From Ensifer sp. IC4062 (GTDB lineage: Bacteria > Pseudomonadota > Alphaproteobacteria > Rhizobiales > Rhizobiaceae), in contig NZ_JADYVD010000025.1 of assembly GCF_020193575.1 (NCBI RefSeq), positions 37,071 through 101,070 of the forward strand: a stretch of 64,000 bases of DNA. Direction: 5' to 3'. The position numbers were made by a program, and so were the translations under genes. This document shows, piece by piece, positions 45,046-53,957 of the stretch. Position 1 is the stretch's first letter; each line of letters starts with the position of its first letter. The notes beneath the pieces are model-generated. The model did no database searches. It was not told where the DNA came from and saw nothing but the letters and a program-made list of their open reading frames with translations.

Positions 45046-46722
45046 ATGCTCGTCTGTGGCATCAAGTTGACCCATGACGGGGCTATTGCCCTTGTCGAGG
45101 ATGGACGGCTCGTCTTCTGCATTGAGCAGGAGAAGCGTAATAACAATCCCCGATATCAAGCAATCGATAATCTCGATGCTGTTGTGGCCGCTCTGGCGGA
45201 AAACGGGCTCAGTGCGCGAGATGTTGATCAGTTTGTTATTGACGGCTGGGACGGTGAGGTCGAGTCGCAGTTTCAGGTCCTCAGTGGGGTGACTCCCCTT
45301 GTCCTCAAAGGCGCGCCCTACGTTGAGCGCCATGCCGAGGGACTTCTCGATTGGGTTGGCGGCTCCGGCCTCACGCTTGGTGATCGGGTTTTTAGCTACA
45401 GAAGCTATCCCCATGTGACGAACCATGTGACGTCTGCATACTGCACCAGCCCCTTTGCCAAGTCCGGAGAACCTGCGCTTTGCTTGGTGTGGGACGGCTG
45501 CATATTTCCGCGTCTATACTATGTAGACGGCAGCCGAGCTCGCTTCGTCAAATCTTTGTTCCCGGTGACAGGCCAGGCCTACGCTGTCGCGGGCCATTAC
45601 TTCGGCCCGTATAAGCAGGCGAGCCGCGGGGGTTGGGATCTCGGCGTGGCCGGTAAGCTGATGGCCTTTATCGCACTCGGGTCAGTTAATGAACGCATCG
45701 TTGCTGTGTTTCAGAAGCTCTACGACGAACACTTTGCCGGCGATACGGCCCCTGCCTATACCTTCCGCGTAAACATCAACAACGCCGAATCCTCACTTGC
45801 GGCCGTGCATGATTTTTTCGCTGCCAGCGCGCTCCAATTGGGCGCAGAAGCGCCCGAAGATGTGCTTGCATCGTATCATTGTTTCCTCGAACGTCTCCTC
45901 GTCAACGAAATGGCGAATGCCTTGCAGCACCTTGCCCTTCCGGGAGCACGCAATCTGTGCATAGCTGGCGGCTGCGGACTCAACATCAAATGGAACAGTG
46001 CACTGCGCGAGACGGGCCTGTTCGATTTGGTCTGGGTACCGCCCTTTCCTAATGACAGCGGCTCTGCGATTGGTGCAGCTTGCTCTGAGATAGTGGCACA
46101 GCAAGGGTTCGTGCCGTTGGACTGGTCAGTCTACAGCGGCCCGAGTCTGCAAGCGGGCGATGTACCGGCCGGATGGGACCCAAGCCCCTGCAGTATCTCG
46201 GAGCTTGCGGCAATCCTCGCCAGCAACAAACCCGTGGTTTTCCTTTCTGGACGCAGTGAGCTTGGACCACGGGCATTAGGAGGAAGAAGTATTCTGGCTG
46301 CCGCGACCTCGCCGGAAATGAAGGATTACCTCAACGAAATCAAATTCCGCGAACACTTCCGGCCAGTGGCGCCGATATGCCTGGAAGACCGTGCGCCGGA
46401 TATATTTAGCCCCGGAACGCCTGATCCATACATGTTGTTCGATCATCAGACGAAGATGGCGTGGCAGGAAAAAGTTCCTGCTGTTGTACACCTTGACGGG
46501 TCTGCGCGGCTGCAAACTATTTCCAGGACCTCTCAGCATAAGGTCGCCGAGGTACTCGTCGAATATGAAAGGCTCACGGGCATTCCGTTGCTTTGCAACA
46601 CAAGTGCTAATTACCATGGCCGTGGCTTCTTCCCGAGTGCGGCTGCAGCCTGCGAGTGGGGACGCGTTGAACACATATGGTGCGACGGCCTACTATACAG
46701 AAAAACGCACGCTACCACGTAG
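45046..46722 (+). CDS. nodU: NodU, Nod-factor 6-O-carbamoyltransferase
   Basis: A 558-residue carbamoyltransferase, started at the ATG at 45046 after GGAG. The N-terminus MLVCGIKLTHDGAIALVEDG is the NodU/CmcH/TobZ signature, with the metal-site His in YPHVTNHVTSAY near residue 123, the nucleotide region GLNIKWNSALRE (GGCGLN), and the YrdC-like end LSGRSELGPRALGGRS with NEIKFREHFRPVAP. It adds a carbamoyl group to the terminal glucosamine of the Nod factor. Length is normal and the frame is clean. nodI and nodJ, which often come next, are absent here. Confidence 0.95.
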   Translation: MLVCGIKLTHDGAIALVEDGRLVFCIEQEKRNNNPRYQAIDNLDAVVAALAENGLSARDVDQFVIDGWDGEVESQFQVLSGVTPLVLKGAPYVERHAEGLLDWVGGSGLTLGDRVFSYRSYPHVTNHVTSAYCTSPFAKSGEPALCLVWDGCIFPRLYYVDGSRARFVKSLFPVTGQAYAVAGHYFGPYKQASRGGWDLGVAGKLMAFIALGSVNERIVAVFQKLYDEHFAGDTAPAYTFRVNINNAESSLAAVHDFFAASALQLGAEAPEDVLASYHCFLERLLVNEMANALQHLALPGARNLCIAGGCGLNIKWNSALRETGLFDLVWVPPFPNDSGSAIGAACSEIVAQQGFVPLDWSVYSGPSLQAGDVPAGWDPSPCSISELAAILASNKPVVFLSGRSELGPRALGGRSILAAATSPEMKDYLNEIKFREHFRPVAPICLEDRAPDIFSPGTPDPYMLFDHQTKMAWQEKVPAVVHLDGSARLQTISRTSQHKVAEVLVEYERLTGIPLLCNTSANYHGRGFFPSAAAACEWGRVEHIWCDGLLYRKTHATT

Positions 46723-46779
46723 TCCGATCGACGCGGTCTTCGCGCAACGTGAGCGTATGCCTAATGCATTCCGTATGTG

Positions 46780-46832
46780 GAGTTGCTGCTCCCCGGCGAA
46801 AGGGTCACTCTTCCACCGGGGAGCAGCAACTC
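46780..46832. repeat. 17-bp perfect inverted repeat downstream of nodU
   Basis: GAGTTGCTGCTCCCCGG (46780-46796) and its exact complement (46816-46832) flank 19 bp. No T-run follows, so it is not a simple factor-independent terminator, but it could stabilise or end the nodSU transcript. It could also be the ends of a small mobile fragment. Confidence 0.55.
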
Positions 46833-47019
46833 TATGTACGGGATACATTTGAATTTCGGGTTCCCCATTTTCGTTTTATCCAAACGCTCGTGTATCATTG
46901 AGCAGGCAGGTCCTGGAAGCGCCCCCTGGTGCGAGCAGGACTATGCCGGTGGCTGCGGTAAAATGCTTGCCGCGGTGCGCTCCCCGCTGACCACCGAGGT
47001 TGCAGCCCAAGCGTGATCT

Positions 47020-49310
47020 TCAATCAGCTTCAGGATAAATACGAACCCGTAAGCCACCGCCCGCTTCCAGCAGTTCGGCCCGATAAGGCACGCCGCGGAT
47101 GTTGATATACGTCGGGCGCCCGGCTTCCGGCATGAGGTGCTCCCCCTCGAGTGTACGGACAAGGTAACGTGGAAGCCAGCGTTCGCGGTGCTGCCATCCC
47201 CCGCGGATAAGAAAACCAAGGTCCGCTATAGGCTGACGGGATGGCCCTGCTTCATTCATCGGCCTCGCGCGCGGATGATGGATGAGACGAATGTCCCTGC
47301 GGCCCCCCGGTCCCAAGGTGATCGAGTAACGCTCACGGTTGATCTCGACCTGCCTTGGACCGAATTGGTTTGGCAGCAGATTGATGTTTTCCAGTACGTC
47401 GATCACGACATCCGAGGCCGGTTGGGAGCCGTGGCGCCAAGTCTCGCCGATGATAGGTCCGATATCCGGAATCTCCTGAGGAGCCGCTAATGGCCCGACG
47501 AGCGACGGCGGTCTGGCAAAGTCAGGCTCCGGCGCAGAATGAGCATCGTCACGCAATTCATACGGCGTGGGCGGATTCAAATTAATTATCGGCTCAAGAC
47601 CGCCGTAGACATCTGAGGACGGACGCCTTGCAGATGATGGTAACGCAGGTTCTGTTGCATCTGCTCCCCAAACCAGGCCCAAGCGCCAGCGCTCGGGGTG
47701 GCTGGGGTAGCCGGAAGATCCTGCAGCGTGCCCGGCTGCGGGCCAAGCTGTGGCCTGAACGAGGACGATGCGGAGTCTTGCATCTGCTCTCTAAACCAAT
47801 CCCAAGCTCCCTCGCTTGGGGTAGCTGGCGTTGCCGGAAGACCCTGAAGCGCGCCCGGCTGTGGCCTGAACGAGGACGACGCGGGTTCTTGCATCTGCTC
47901 CCTAAACCAACCCCAAGCTCCCTCGCTTGGGGTTGCCGGCGTCGAGGGAAGCTCCTGCGGTTGCCGAGCGCCTGCCCCGGAGAGCGGACGCGCGCCCGCC
48001 TCGAGAACTTGCTGGTATCGCCGAAGCCTGAGCAAATCGGCATTGATTTTGGTGTCCGCGGTTTGATCCTCATACTGCGCAACCTCTTTGGCCAGTTGAT
48101 CGTCGTTGAGTCGGCCAGCCATGGCTCCCCTATCGCCATTTTTTTGCAGCCATTCACTCAACCTGTAAAGACGGCGCGCCTGTCTATCGACAGTCTCGTG
48201 GCTCAGTCCTACCTGTTGCCTTTCCGCCGCGGCCCACATGTCGATGAGGGTCGCGTCTGCCGGATAAGGAACAAGGCGGCGGATATCGGCTGACAACGCC
48301 CTTCCGGCGTCGACGTCCCGGAGCTTTTTCAATGCCGCTTTGATGCGCCGGCTGCGATCGCTCGCGTAAGTTTCCGCATCGTCATCCAACCCAGCTGCTA
48401 ACTCCGGGTTGCCAATTCGAGCCGCGATTGATGGCCTCCCGTTCTCACTGAGTCGGGCGCTAAAATGGCGCAGATCCGCCACCGCATTTTTGACGGAGCC
48501 TTCTTTGACGGTGCCGTCGTCCGGGTTGGGCCTGGCTTTGGTTTTGAACTCCTCAAACAGCGCCTCATCGTCCGCAGGGACTCCGCGTGTTCGGCCGGGC
48601 TGCTTGGCGTGATCCACACGGAATTTCGTTGAAAGGATCTCTTGTTGCACCGCCGAGCCGGATGGCTCTTCGCTGCGACTCGCCCCAAACGCCTTTCGAA
48701 CCCCTGACTTGATACTGTTCCACAGTTTGCGATGTTTGCTGCTCTTCGTCTCAATCGCGGGCTGCTCTTGAGATGACAAGGTGTAGCGCGCGCTGCTGAA
48801 CAGATCATCCCGCAAATTGGCCTGCGGTACTTGGGCCGCATCTCCAAAGTGAGCGCGGGGGAGATCAACGCTGTGGCGCGTGCTGTTGAACGGGTTGTCT
48901 CTCAGCCGACAGTGCGGCGGCATCCGCATCGAACCGCCGAGATTGGCGCGCCGGATTCCTCCACCGCCCTCTGCGGGACTCTCATCAGGCGAACTAGACT
49001 TTGCGGAGCTCTCATCGGACGAATTGAGTTGCAACTCGTTCATCTGTTGTTCAAAGCTAGCTTGCTGGCTCGTACTGCCCTGTTGCTGCCCCATCCGCGA
49101 CTGTCGATAATACGCCTGCGCGAAAAGCAATTTGATGTTCATTTTCTTTACGACGGATGGCGCCGCCGTCCAGGTATCGAGGTTCTTCCATGGCACCTTA
49201 CATCCCCTTGCAAAGCTCGTATCTGGCGCACGGTAAGGTGACCTGAGTAAAAGCGGCAGAGCCTTTGGCCGAGAATCCGGTTGTCGAAGCGAGAGATCAG
49301 CAGACATCAA
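47020..49310 (-). pseudogene. Frameshifted secreted-effector-like gene (NopD/Blr1693-like repeat protein)
   Basis: Two overlapping frames, 47586-49310 and 47020-47682, join by one frameshift near 47645 to give a single protein of about 760 residues. From the N-terminus: a Gln/Ser-rich disordered part, two ~100-residue helical repeats resembling integrase core-binding domains (ARRLYRLSEWLQKNGDRGAM is in the second), three tandem ~38-residue repeats around LPATPATPSEGAWDWF, then a region with SSDVYGGLEPIINLNPPTPY and ELRDDAHSAPEPDF. Such modules are known to me from Bradyrhizobium/Mesorhizobium effectors like NopD and Blr1693. No C48 protease domain is present here; the frame ends RVRIYPEAD at 47020. 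Start uncertain (49305 or the ATG at MNIKLLF, near 49140). Confidence 0.65.
47640..47965. repeat. Three tandem repeats inside the effector gene
   Basis: Three copies of a roughly 110-120-bp unit encode LPxTPATPSxGAWxWFxEQMQ followed in two copies by SSSFRPQ. Adjacent copies are nearly identical in DNA over parts of the unit (CCCAAGCTCCCTCGCTTGGG occurs twice), so copy number could change by slippage. The frameshift that breaks the gene lies at the end of the last unit. Confidence 0.7.
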
Positions 49311-49389
49311 CCATCTGCCACAGCCGAGAACGCTGCCGCCCCTTCCGATTATTCCGAGATCTTGTTGAGGAGCTGACGAGTCTCAGAAA

Positions 49390-49401
49390 GTTTCAATTCG
49401 C
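49390..49401 (-). promoter_or_regulatory. Weak vir-box-like site upstream of the effector gene
   Basis: On the minus strand GCGAATTGAAAC matches the vir box at about 10 of 12 positions, including the whole AATTGAAAC half. It lies 80 bp upstream of the effector frame. Around fifteen matches this good are expected by chance on both strands of the window, so it is only suggestive together with virG. No tts box was found. Confidence 0.25.
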
Positions 49402-49643
49402 AAATGGGCGACGTAGCAATCCGATCATAACTCAAAAAAGTCCTGGATCACGGGAATTCTTCCACATGGTGAGTCCAACTCAATACAACCGCTGTAGCAT
49501 CACCATCAATTCTCGATTGCGGGACATGGTGTAATTGCGCCGGATCCACTAATTGAATTCGGGGAACGAACCCTTCTCATGCGCAGATATTCCGTGGACG
49601 AAAAACTCAGTCGGTCAACGTAGGTCTTTAGAATACCCGTAGC

Positions 49644-49830
49644 GCCGAAAATCCTGCCGCGCGAGCGCGTCGAGTATGACATTCCCGACGATCAGAAGTG
49701 TTGGTGCTTGCTATAGCGGCCATAGGCATCGCATGGGGGAGACCTTAGAAGCAACTTCGTATCGAGGTGAAGGCGAAGATCCTCAAGCGCTATTTGCCCG
49801 CAAGTAGGCCCGTGATTTCGAAAAATCGCC
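49644..49830 (+). pseudogene. IS66-like transposase remnant
   Basis: The frame around 49650 reads LPRERVEYDIPDDQKCW, and after a shift GETTSEQLRIEVKAKILKRY-like text can be reconstructed in other frames (gaga-ccttagaagcaact... to aagcgctatttgcc). This is the order seen in IS66 TnpC proteins before their transposase domain. Short and shifted, so inactive. The rest of 49831-50097 is not recognised. Confidence 0.45.
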
Positions 49831-50097
49831 AGCGATTGGGAATGGCATCTGGTCTGATTAGGCAGTGGCGGTTTTGCGAAGTTGAAGGACAGCAGGTCAT
49901 CGGATATCGGCATCTTCGATGCGCTGAGGCAGTTCTGTGAGGGCATGGCGCAACCGCCCAACGGCTCGACGCCACAGGCGCGACAGGTCAGCATCACGCT
50001 GGATGACGCCGCTGGCCCTCAGCCGTCGACAGCATCGCTGAACTGGTAGTTCACTGGTCATGGGAAAGGACCCGCAGTTCGCTCGTCGCCCCGATCT

Positions 50098-51633
50098 TCA
50101 GGTGCCGCCTTCTTGCTCGCTTGATCGCGCTTCAAGCTCTTTCAAAATCGAATGTTGAATTTTGCCCAACGCTGTTCGCGGCAATTCTCTGGTGAAAATG
50201 AACTCCCGCGGGACCTTGAACCGGGCGACCTGCGACTGTGCATACGCCGCCAGTGCTTCCGCTTCGATCCGTGCCCCCGCCCGCCTGATCACATAGGCGA
50301 CCGGCACTTCGCCCCAGCGCGAATCCGGTCGACCGACGACAGCGCATTCCTCGACATCGGGGTGCTCCCCGAGTACACGCTCGACTTCGGCCGGATAGAT
50401 GTTTTCTCCGCCGGAAATGATGAGGTTCTTTTTGCGATCGCGGACCCAGAAATAACCGTCGGTATCGCAGTGCCCGATATCGCCAGTGCGATACCAGCCG
50501 TCACGCAGTGCCTCGCGGGTGGCTTGTTGGTCGCCCCAATATTCACAGAAAACATTCGGGCCGCGCACTGCGATTTCGCCTAGAGCACCCGCGGGCAACT
50601 CCTTACCGGCGTCATCGATGATCATCGCCTCGCAGCATAGGCCCGTTAAGCCAGTGGACTCGCAGCGCGAGAGTTCACTCCCAAGCCTCGTATAGATGGC
50701 GATGGGACAAGTTTCTGTGGAGCCGTAGATCTGCAGGACCGGCACCCCACGCACGGTAACGCGTTCGATCAGAGCCTGAGACACGATCGTCGAGCCAGTC
50801 GAAATAGCCTTCAAGGAGGACAGGTCGGCGGTCCACCATTCGGCGTGGTCGGTCAATGCTTGGATGGTTGTCGGCACCAATGCCGTAAGCGTTGGCCGGC
50901 GGTGCTCGAAAGCAGAAAGTGTCTCACCCGCCGCAAATCGGGAATGAATAGTGACTGTCGCACCATGGTGCAAAGCCGGAGTGGTCTGAATGTTGAGCCC
51001 ACCCACGTGAAAGAATGGCAATACCGACAACACATGATCTGCCGATGTCAGAGCATGCATGTGCTGACTCATCACCCCATTCCAGAGCAATGCTTCCTGT
51101 CGGAGGACCGCGCCTTTCGGTCGCCCGGTAGTGCCAGAAGTGTAGACGATCATTAGCGGGCAGCTCAAGTCTGAATGTGGGTTCCGGCTATCGCCGCTGC
51201 CTTTGTCCAACAGGTTACCCCATGTGCTCCCGCGACGGGGCGCGAAGTCCAGGCCGACGACTGAGGTGTCGGGCAGTGTGTGTGCCAGATACGGCAGTAG
51301 CGCGTTGAACTCTCGCTCGAGCACCAGGACCTTTGCTCCCGCATTGGACAAGATGAAGAGCTGCTCAGCCACCGCGAGCCGCCAATTCAAAGGCACGAAA
51401 ATCGCGCCAAGGCGCGCGCAGGCATAGAGAAGAATCAGATAATCAGGCCGGTTCAGGCTGAGGATGGCGACGCGGTCGCCCTTAGTCACTCCGAGCTCGT
51501 TCTTCAGGACGCGTGCGGCTTGGGCGATGCGTCGGCTTAAAGCGGCGTAGCTCAAGGTCTCGCCCTTGAAATGAATTGCGGGTTTGTTCGGAGTAAACGC
51601 CGCATTGCGGTCAATGAGTGTGCAAAGATCCAT
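50098..51633 (-). CDS. Acyl-CoA ligase (AMP-binding, class I adenylate-forming)
   Basis: A 511-residue enzyme that activates a carboxylic acid with ATP and CoA. The ATG at 51631-51633 (MDLCTLIDRNAAFTPNKPAI) is preferred over a GTG six bases upstream. Motif A3 is MIVYTSGTTGRPKGAV, A5 IYGSTET, A7/A8 GWYRTGDIGHCDTDGYFWVR with DRKKNLIISGGENIYPAEVE, and A10 LPRTALGKIQH with the catalytic Lys. The substrate cannot be read from sequence. The divergent or nearby MocR regulator, carboxylase and isonitrile-synthase genes suggest that it supplies an acyl-CoA to one pathway. Confidence 0.9.
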   Translation of the reverse strand: MDLCTLIDRNAAFTPNKPAIHFKGETLSYAALSRRIAQAARVLKNELGVTKGDRVAILSLNRPDYLILLYACARLGAIFVPLNWRLAVAEQLFILSNAGAKVLVLEREFNALLPYLAHTLPDTSVVGLDFAPRRGSTWGNLLDKGSGDSRNPHSDLSCPLMIVYTSGTTGRPKGAVLRQEALLWNGVMSQHMHALTSADHVLSVLPFFHVGGLNIQTTPALHHGATVTIHSRFAAGETLSAFEHRRPTLTALVPTTIQALTDHAEWWTADLSSLKAISTGSTIVSQALIERVTVRGVPVLQIYGSTETCPIAIYTRLGSELSRCESTGLTGLCCEAMIIDDAGKELPAGALGEIAVRGPNVFCEYWGDQQATREALRDGWYRTGDIGHCDTDGYFWVRDRKKNLIISGGENIYPAEVERVLGEHPDVEECAVVGRPDSRWGEVPVAYVIRRAGARIEAEALAAYAQSQVARFKVPREFIFTRELPRTALGKIQHSILKELEARSSEQEGGT

Positions 51634-51882
51634 TGTCACTTAATCCCTTCTGTCTGAAGCCGCATGAGACTTTTCCCGACCGGGCAAACGCCATGCGACC
51701 TTTTGAGCGATTGAGGTACGGGTGATTCTTCAGCTTTGGCTGGGCTGCAACTCCTCAATGTGGGCCGTTAGTGCGCTCAATTGAGATGCAGTTTTGTGCA
51801 CGAGACGTTTGTGGTCAGCCAGACACGGGAGCGAAATGAAACGAAGCTCAAGCATGCAGACGCCCATTTGTCTGGGCCGGCA

Positions 51883-53328
51883 CTACGCATTTATGTTCCC
51901 CCCGAGGTCTTCTGCCGAGGCCTTCGTCGCCTGCCCCAGTTGAACATGCAGGGCGGCGATCTCCTTTAATGCCCCGCTGAGTTCGTCGCGGGTGGGCCCA
52001 CCCAAGCAAAGACGAATGCCGCTTCGATCATTTCCGGCGGACAGAGAGACAGCAGGATCGGTGACGATTATTCCGCGTTGGCGGGCTGCGTTGGCAAGCG
52101 CGACCGCCGCAGAGTTGCCCATCGACAGAAACATGTGGAACCCGCTGCCGATCCACGCATCGCCTATCGAGGCGAAGATCGAAGCTGCTAGCTTGTTCCG
52201 AACAAGGGCTTCCGCGCTCGCGGTTTTCGAGATATGTGATGCCACCCCATCCGCTATCCATTTGTGGATGACAAGCCTGGATATTGGAGAGTCAGTCGCA
52301 CCGTGTGCACGGAGCACGCGCACCAGATTATCCAGCTGATGAGACGGAGCAATCAGAACACCAAGGCGCAGCCCTGGTGTGAGCAGCTTGGCAAAGCTGT
52401 TTATGTAATAGGTTCGTTCAGGCGCCAGATCGAGAAAGCAAATGCGATCACGTGCAGCGAAGGCTGCGTACACGTCGTCTTCGATTATCAATATATCCTC
52501 GCGCTTGCAAAGCGCGGCAAGGTCCTTGATCCGTGACCGAGACATCGTCTTGCCGGTTGGATTCTGCGCAGTCGGATTGGTGAACAACACGAGGCGCTTC
52601 TTTCTCGAAGCGACCTCGCATGCGATCCGCCCGAGGGCGTCTGGTAGGAGGCCTTCTCGATCAGCCTCAATTCCGACCAATTCAATGCCGAGCAAATGTG
52701 CAATCTTCACGAGCCCCGGAAACGGCAACTCGTCAGTACCTAAGCAAATATTCGGTGCGACCAATGCGGTCAGCACCGTCGAGAGCGCATGTTGACCGCC
52801 ATTGCAAAAGATCATGCGTTCGGCGTCGGCCGAGGTGCAATAGTGCTGAAGCCATCCAGCAATGGCCATACGATGATCTAGGGTTCCCTTCGGAAAATTG
52901 CATGCTCCGAAGGAGTCTGCATCAATGGTCGTCGCAAGCGAGGCCAACGTCCCGCTCAGCAATTGTTCCGAAATGACATTCGGAGGCACGTTTAAGCTCA
53001 GATCGACCATCTTTCTGGTGGTCAGGATTTTGTTCGTCGCGAACATTCCACGTCCATGGAAAGATGAGGCAAGGCCTTGGCGCGCCAAGAGCCCATAGGC
53101 CTTTGTCACCGTGCCCAACCCCACTCCCAGTCGGTAGCTCAGGTCCCGCTGCGCCGGCAGGCGGGATCCGGGAGCGATTTTGCCGTTTACGAGGTCCTCC
53201 GCGATTGCGGCCGCCAGCCGTTGGTACGCTGGCTCATCGCCGGGTGCGATCCAAGGCTGCCAAGGTGATTTCATCAGCATGCAGATATCCAAAAAAGTGT
53301 CACGCAACACAATAAGTGTGGCGTCCAT
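51883..53328 (-). CDS. MocR-type regulator (GntR HTH + aminotransferase-like domain)
   Basis: About 481 residues from the ATG at 53326-53328, chosen for GGAAG five bases upstream; an ATG at 53274 is an alternative. The GntR-type HTH is LAAAIAEDLVNGKIAPGSRL, then PAQRDLSYRLGVGLGTVTKA. The C-terminal 370 residues are a fold-type I PLP domain: FCNGGQHALSTVLTAL, LFTNPTAQNPTGKTMS, IIEDDVYAAF, and the PLP Lys in YYINSFAKLLTPGLRLG. MocR proteins sense PLP with amines or amino acids and usually regulate a neighbouring divergent operon, here the biotin-dependent carboxylase genes at 53958. Confidence 0.9.
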   Translation of the reverse strand: MDATLIVLRDTFLDICMLMKSPWQPWIAPGDEPAYQRLAAAIAEDLVNGKIAPGSRLPAQRDLSYRLGVGLGTVTKAYGLLARQGLASSFHGRGMFATNKILTTRKMVDLSLNVPPNVISEQLLSGTLASLATTIDADSFGACNFPKGTLDHRMAIAGWLQHYCTSADAERMIFCNGGQHALSTVLTALVAPNICLGTDELPFPGLVKIAHLLGIELVGIEADREGLLPDALGRIACEVASRKKRLVLFTNPTAQNPTGKTMSRSRIKDLAALCKREDILIIEDDVYAAFAARDRICFLDLAPERTYYINSFAKLLTPGLRLGVLIAPSHQLDNLVRVLRAHGATDSPISRLVIHKWIADGVASHISKTASAEALVRNKLAASIFASIGDAWIGSGFHMFLSMGNSAAVALANAARQRGIIVTDPAVSLSAGNDRSGIRLCLGGPTRDELSGALKEIAALHVQLGQATKASAEDLGGNINA

Positions 53329-53957
53329 AGTGTCTTCCGGTGTAGATTCCGCACTTTCTTGCCAAGTAACGGAGAGTAGGATGTAGATCATAAGTGAACC
53401 ATACAGTATCTCGTGCAGTGTGGGCGGAGAAACGACGCCGCGTCAAGCATGAATTGACAATGCTCAAGACCGTATTCACTACGCGAATTTCTTAATTCGC
53501 TGAACTAATCCTAAATAAATAACCTGAAGTGGCGATGGTGGTGTGACATTGGGAGTGAAAGTGAAATCGACCCGCCTTCGATGTCTGGGGCTACCCCGCT
53601 CGGAGAAGATTCAAGCCATGCAAAACGCATCCGAGACGCACCCATGGAACAGGCGCGCTGCGTCTCTACGGTCTGCCCGCCACCCATCGAGCATTACGAC
53701 CAACCGCATTGTGTCGCGCCAAGTGGGCTTCTATGCAAACGCTAAACGAGTCACCGGCGCTCCTCAGGGATCACGGCCGGCTCCGGTTTGCTGCGGAGAC
53801 GCTACTTCGCCCATCAGGGCATCGACCACAAGGAGCCTGTCAATTTTGAATGCGTTCCGTAGGATATTGCAGGCGGCAAGACGGGAAATTGGGCCGGCAC
53901 AAAGCGCCCGCAAAAAATGGGGAAGCCGAATCTCAGCCCGGTTAGAGAAATAATCGA
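53329..53957. other. Divergent promoter region of the MocR and carboxylase genes
   Basis: About 630 bp. The plus-strand frame 53543-53953 translates to an Arg/Ser-rich sequence with no domain and is probably not a gene. No clear MocR-type direct repeats could be picked out by eye. Confidence 0.35.

Noticed and set aside
47640..47965. The repeat array as a CRISPR or satellite
   Set aside because: The repeats are in coding frame within the effector protein, with unit length near 115 bp and no unique spacers.
51776..51787. CTCAATTGAGAT, another 10/12 vir-box-like site upstream of the acyl-CoA ligase
   Set aside because: Same chance expectation and two mismatches in core positions.
53543..53953. 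A 136-codon frame upstream of the biotin carboxylase gene
   Set aside because: No domain, no ribosome binding site, biased composition.
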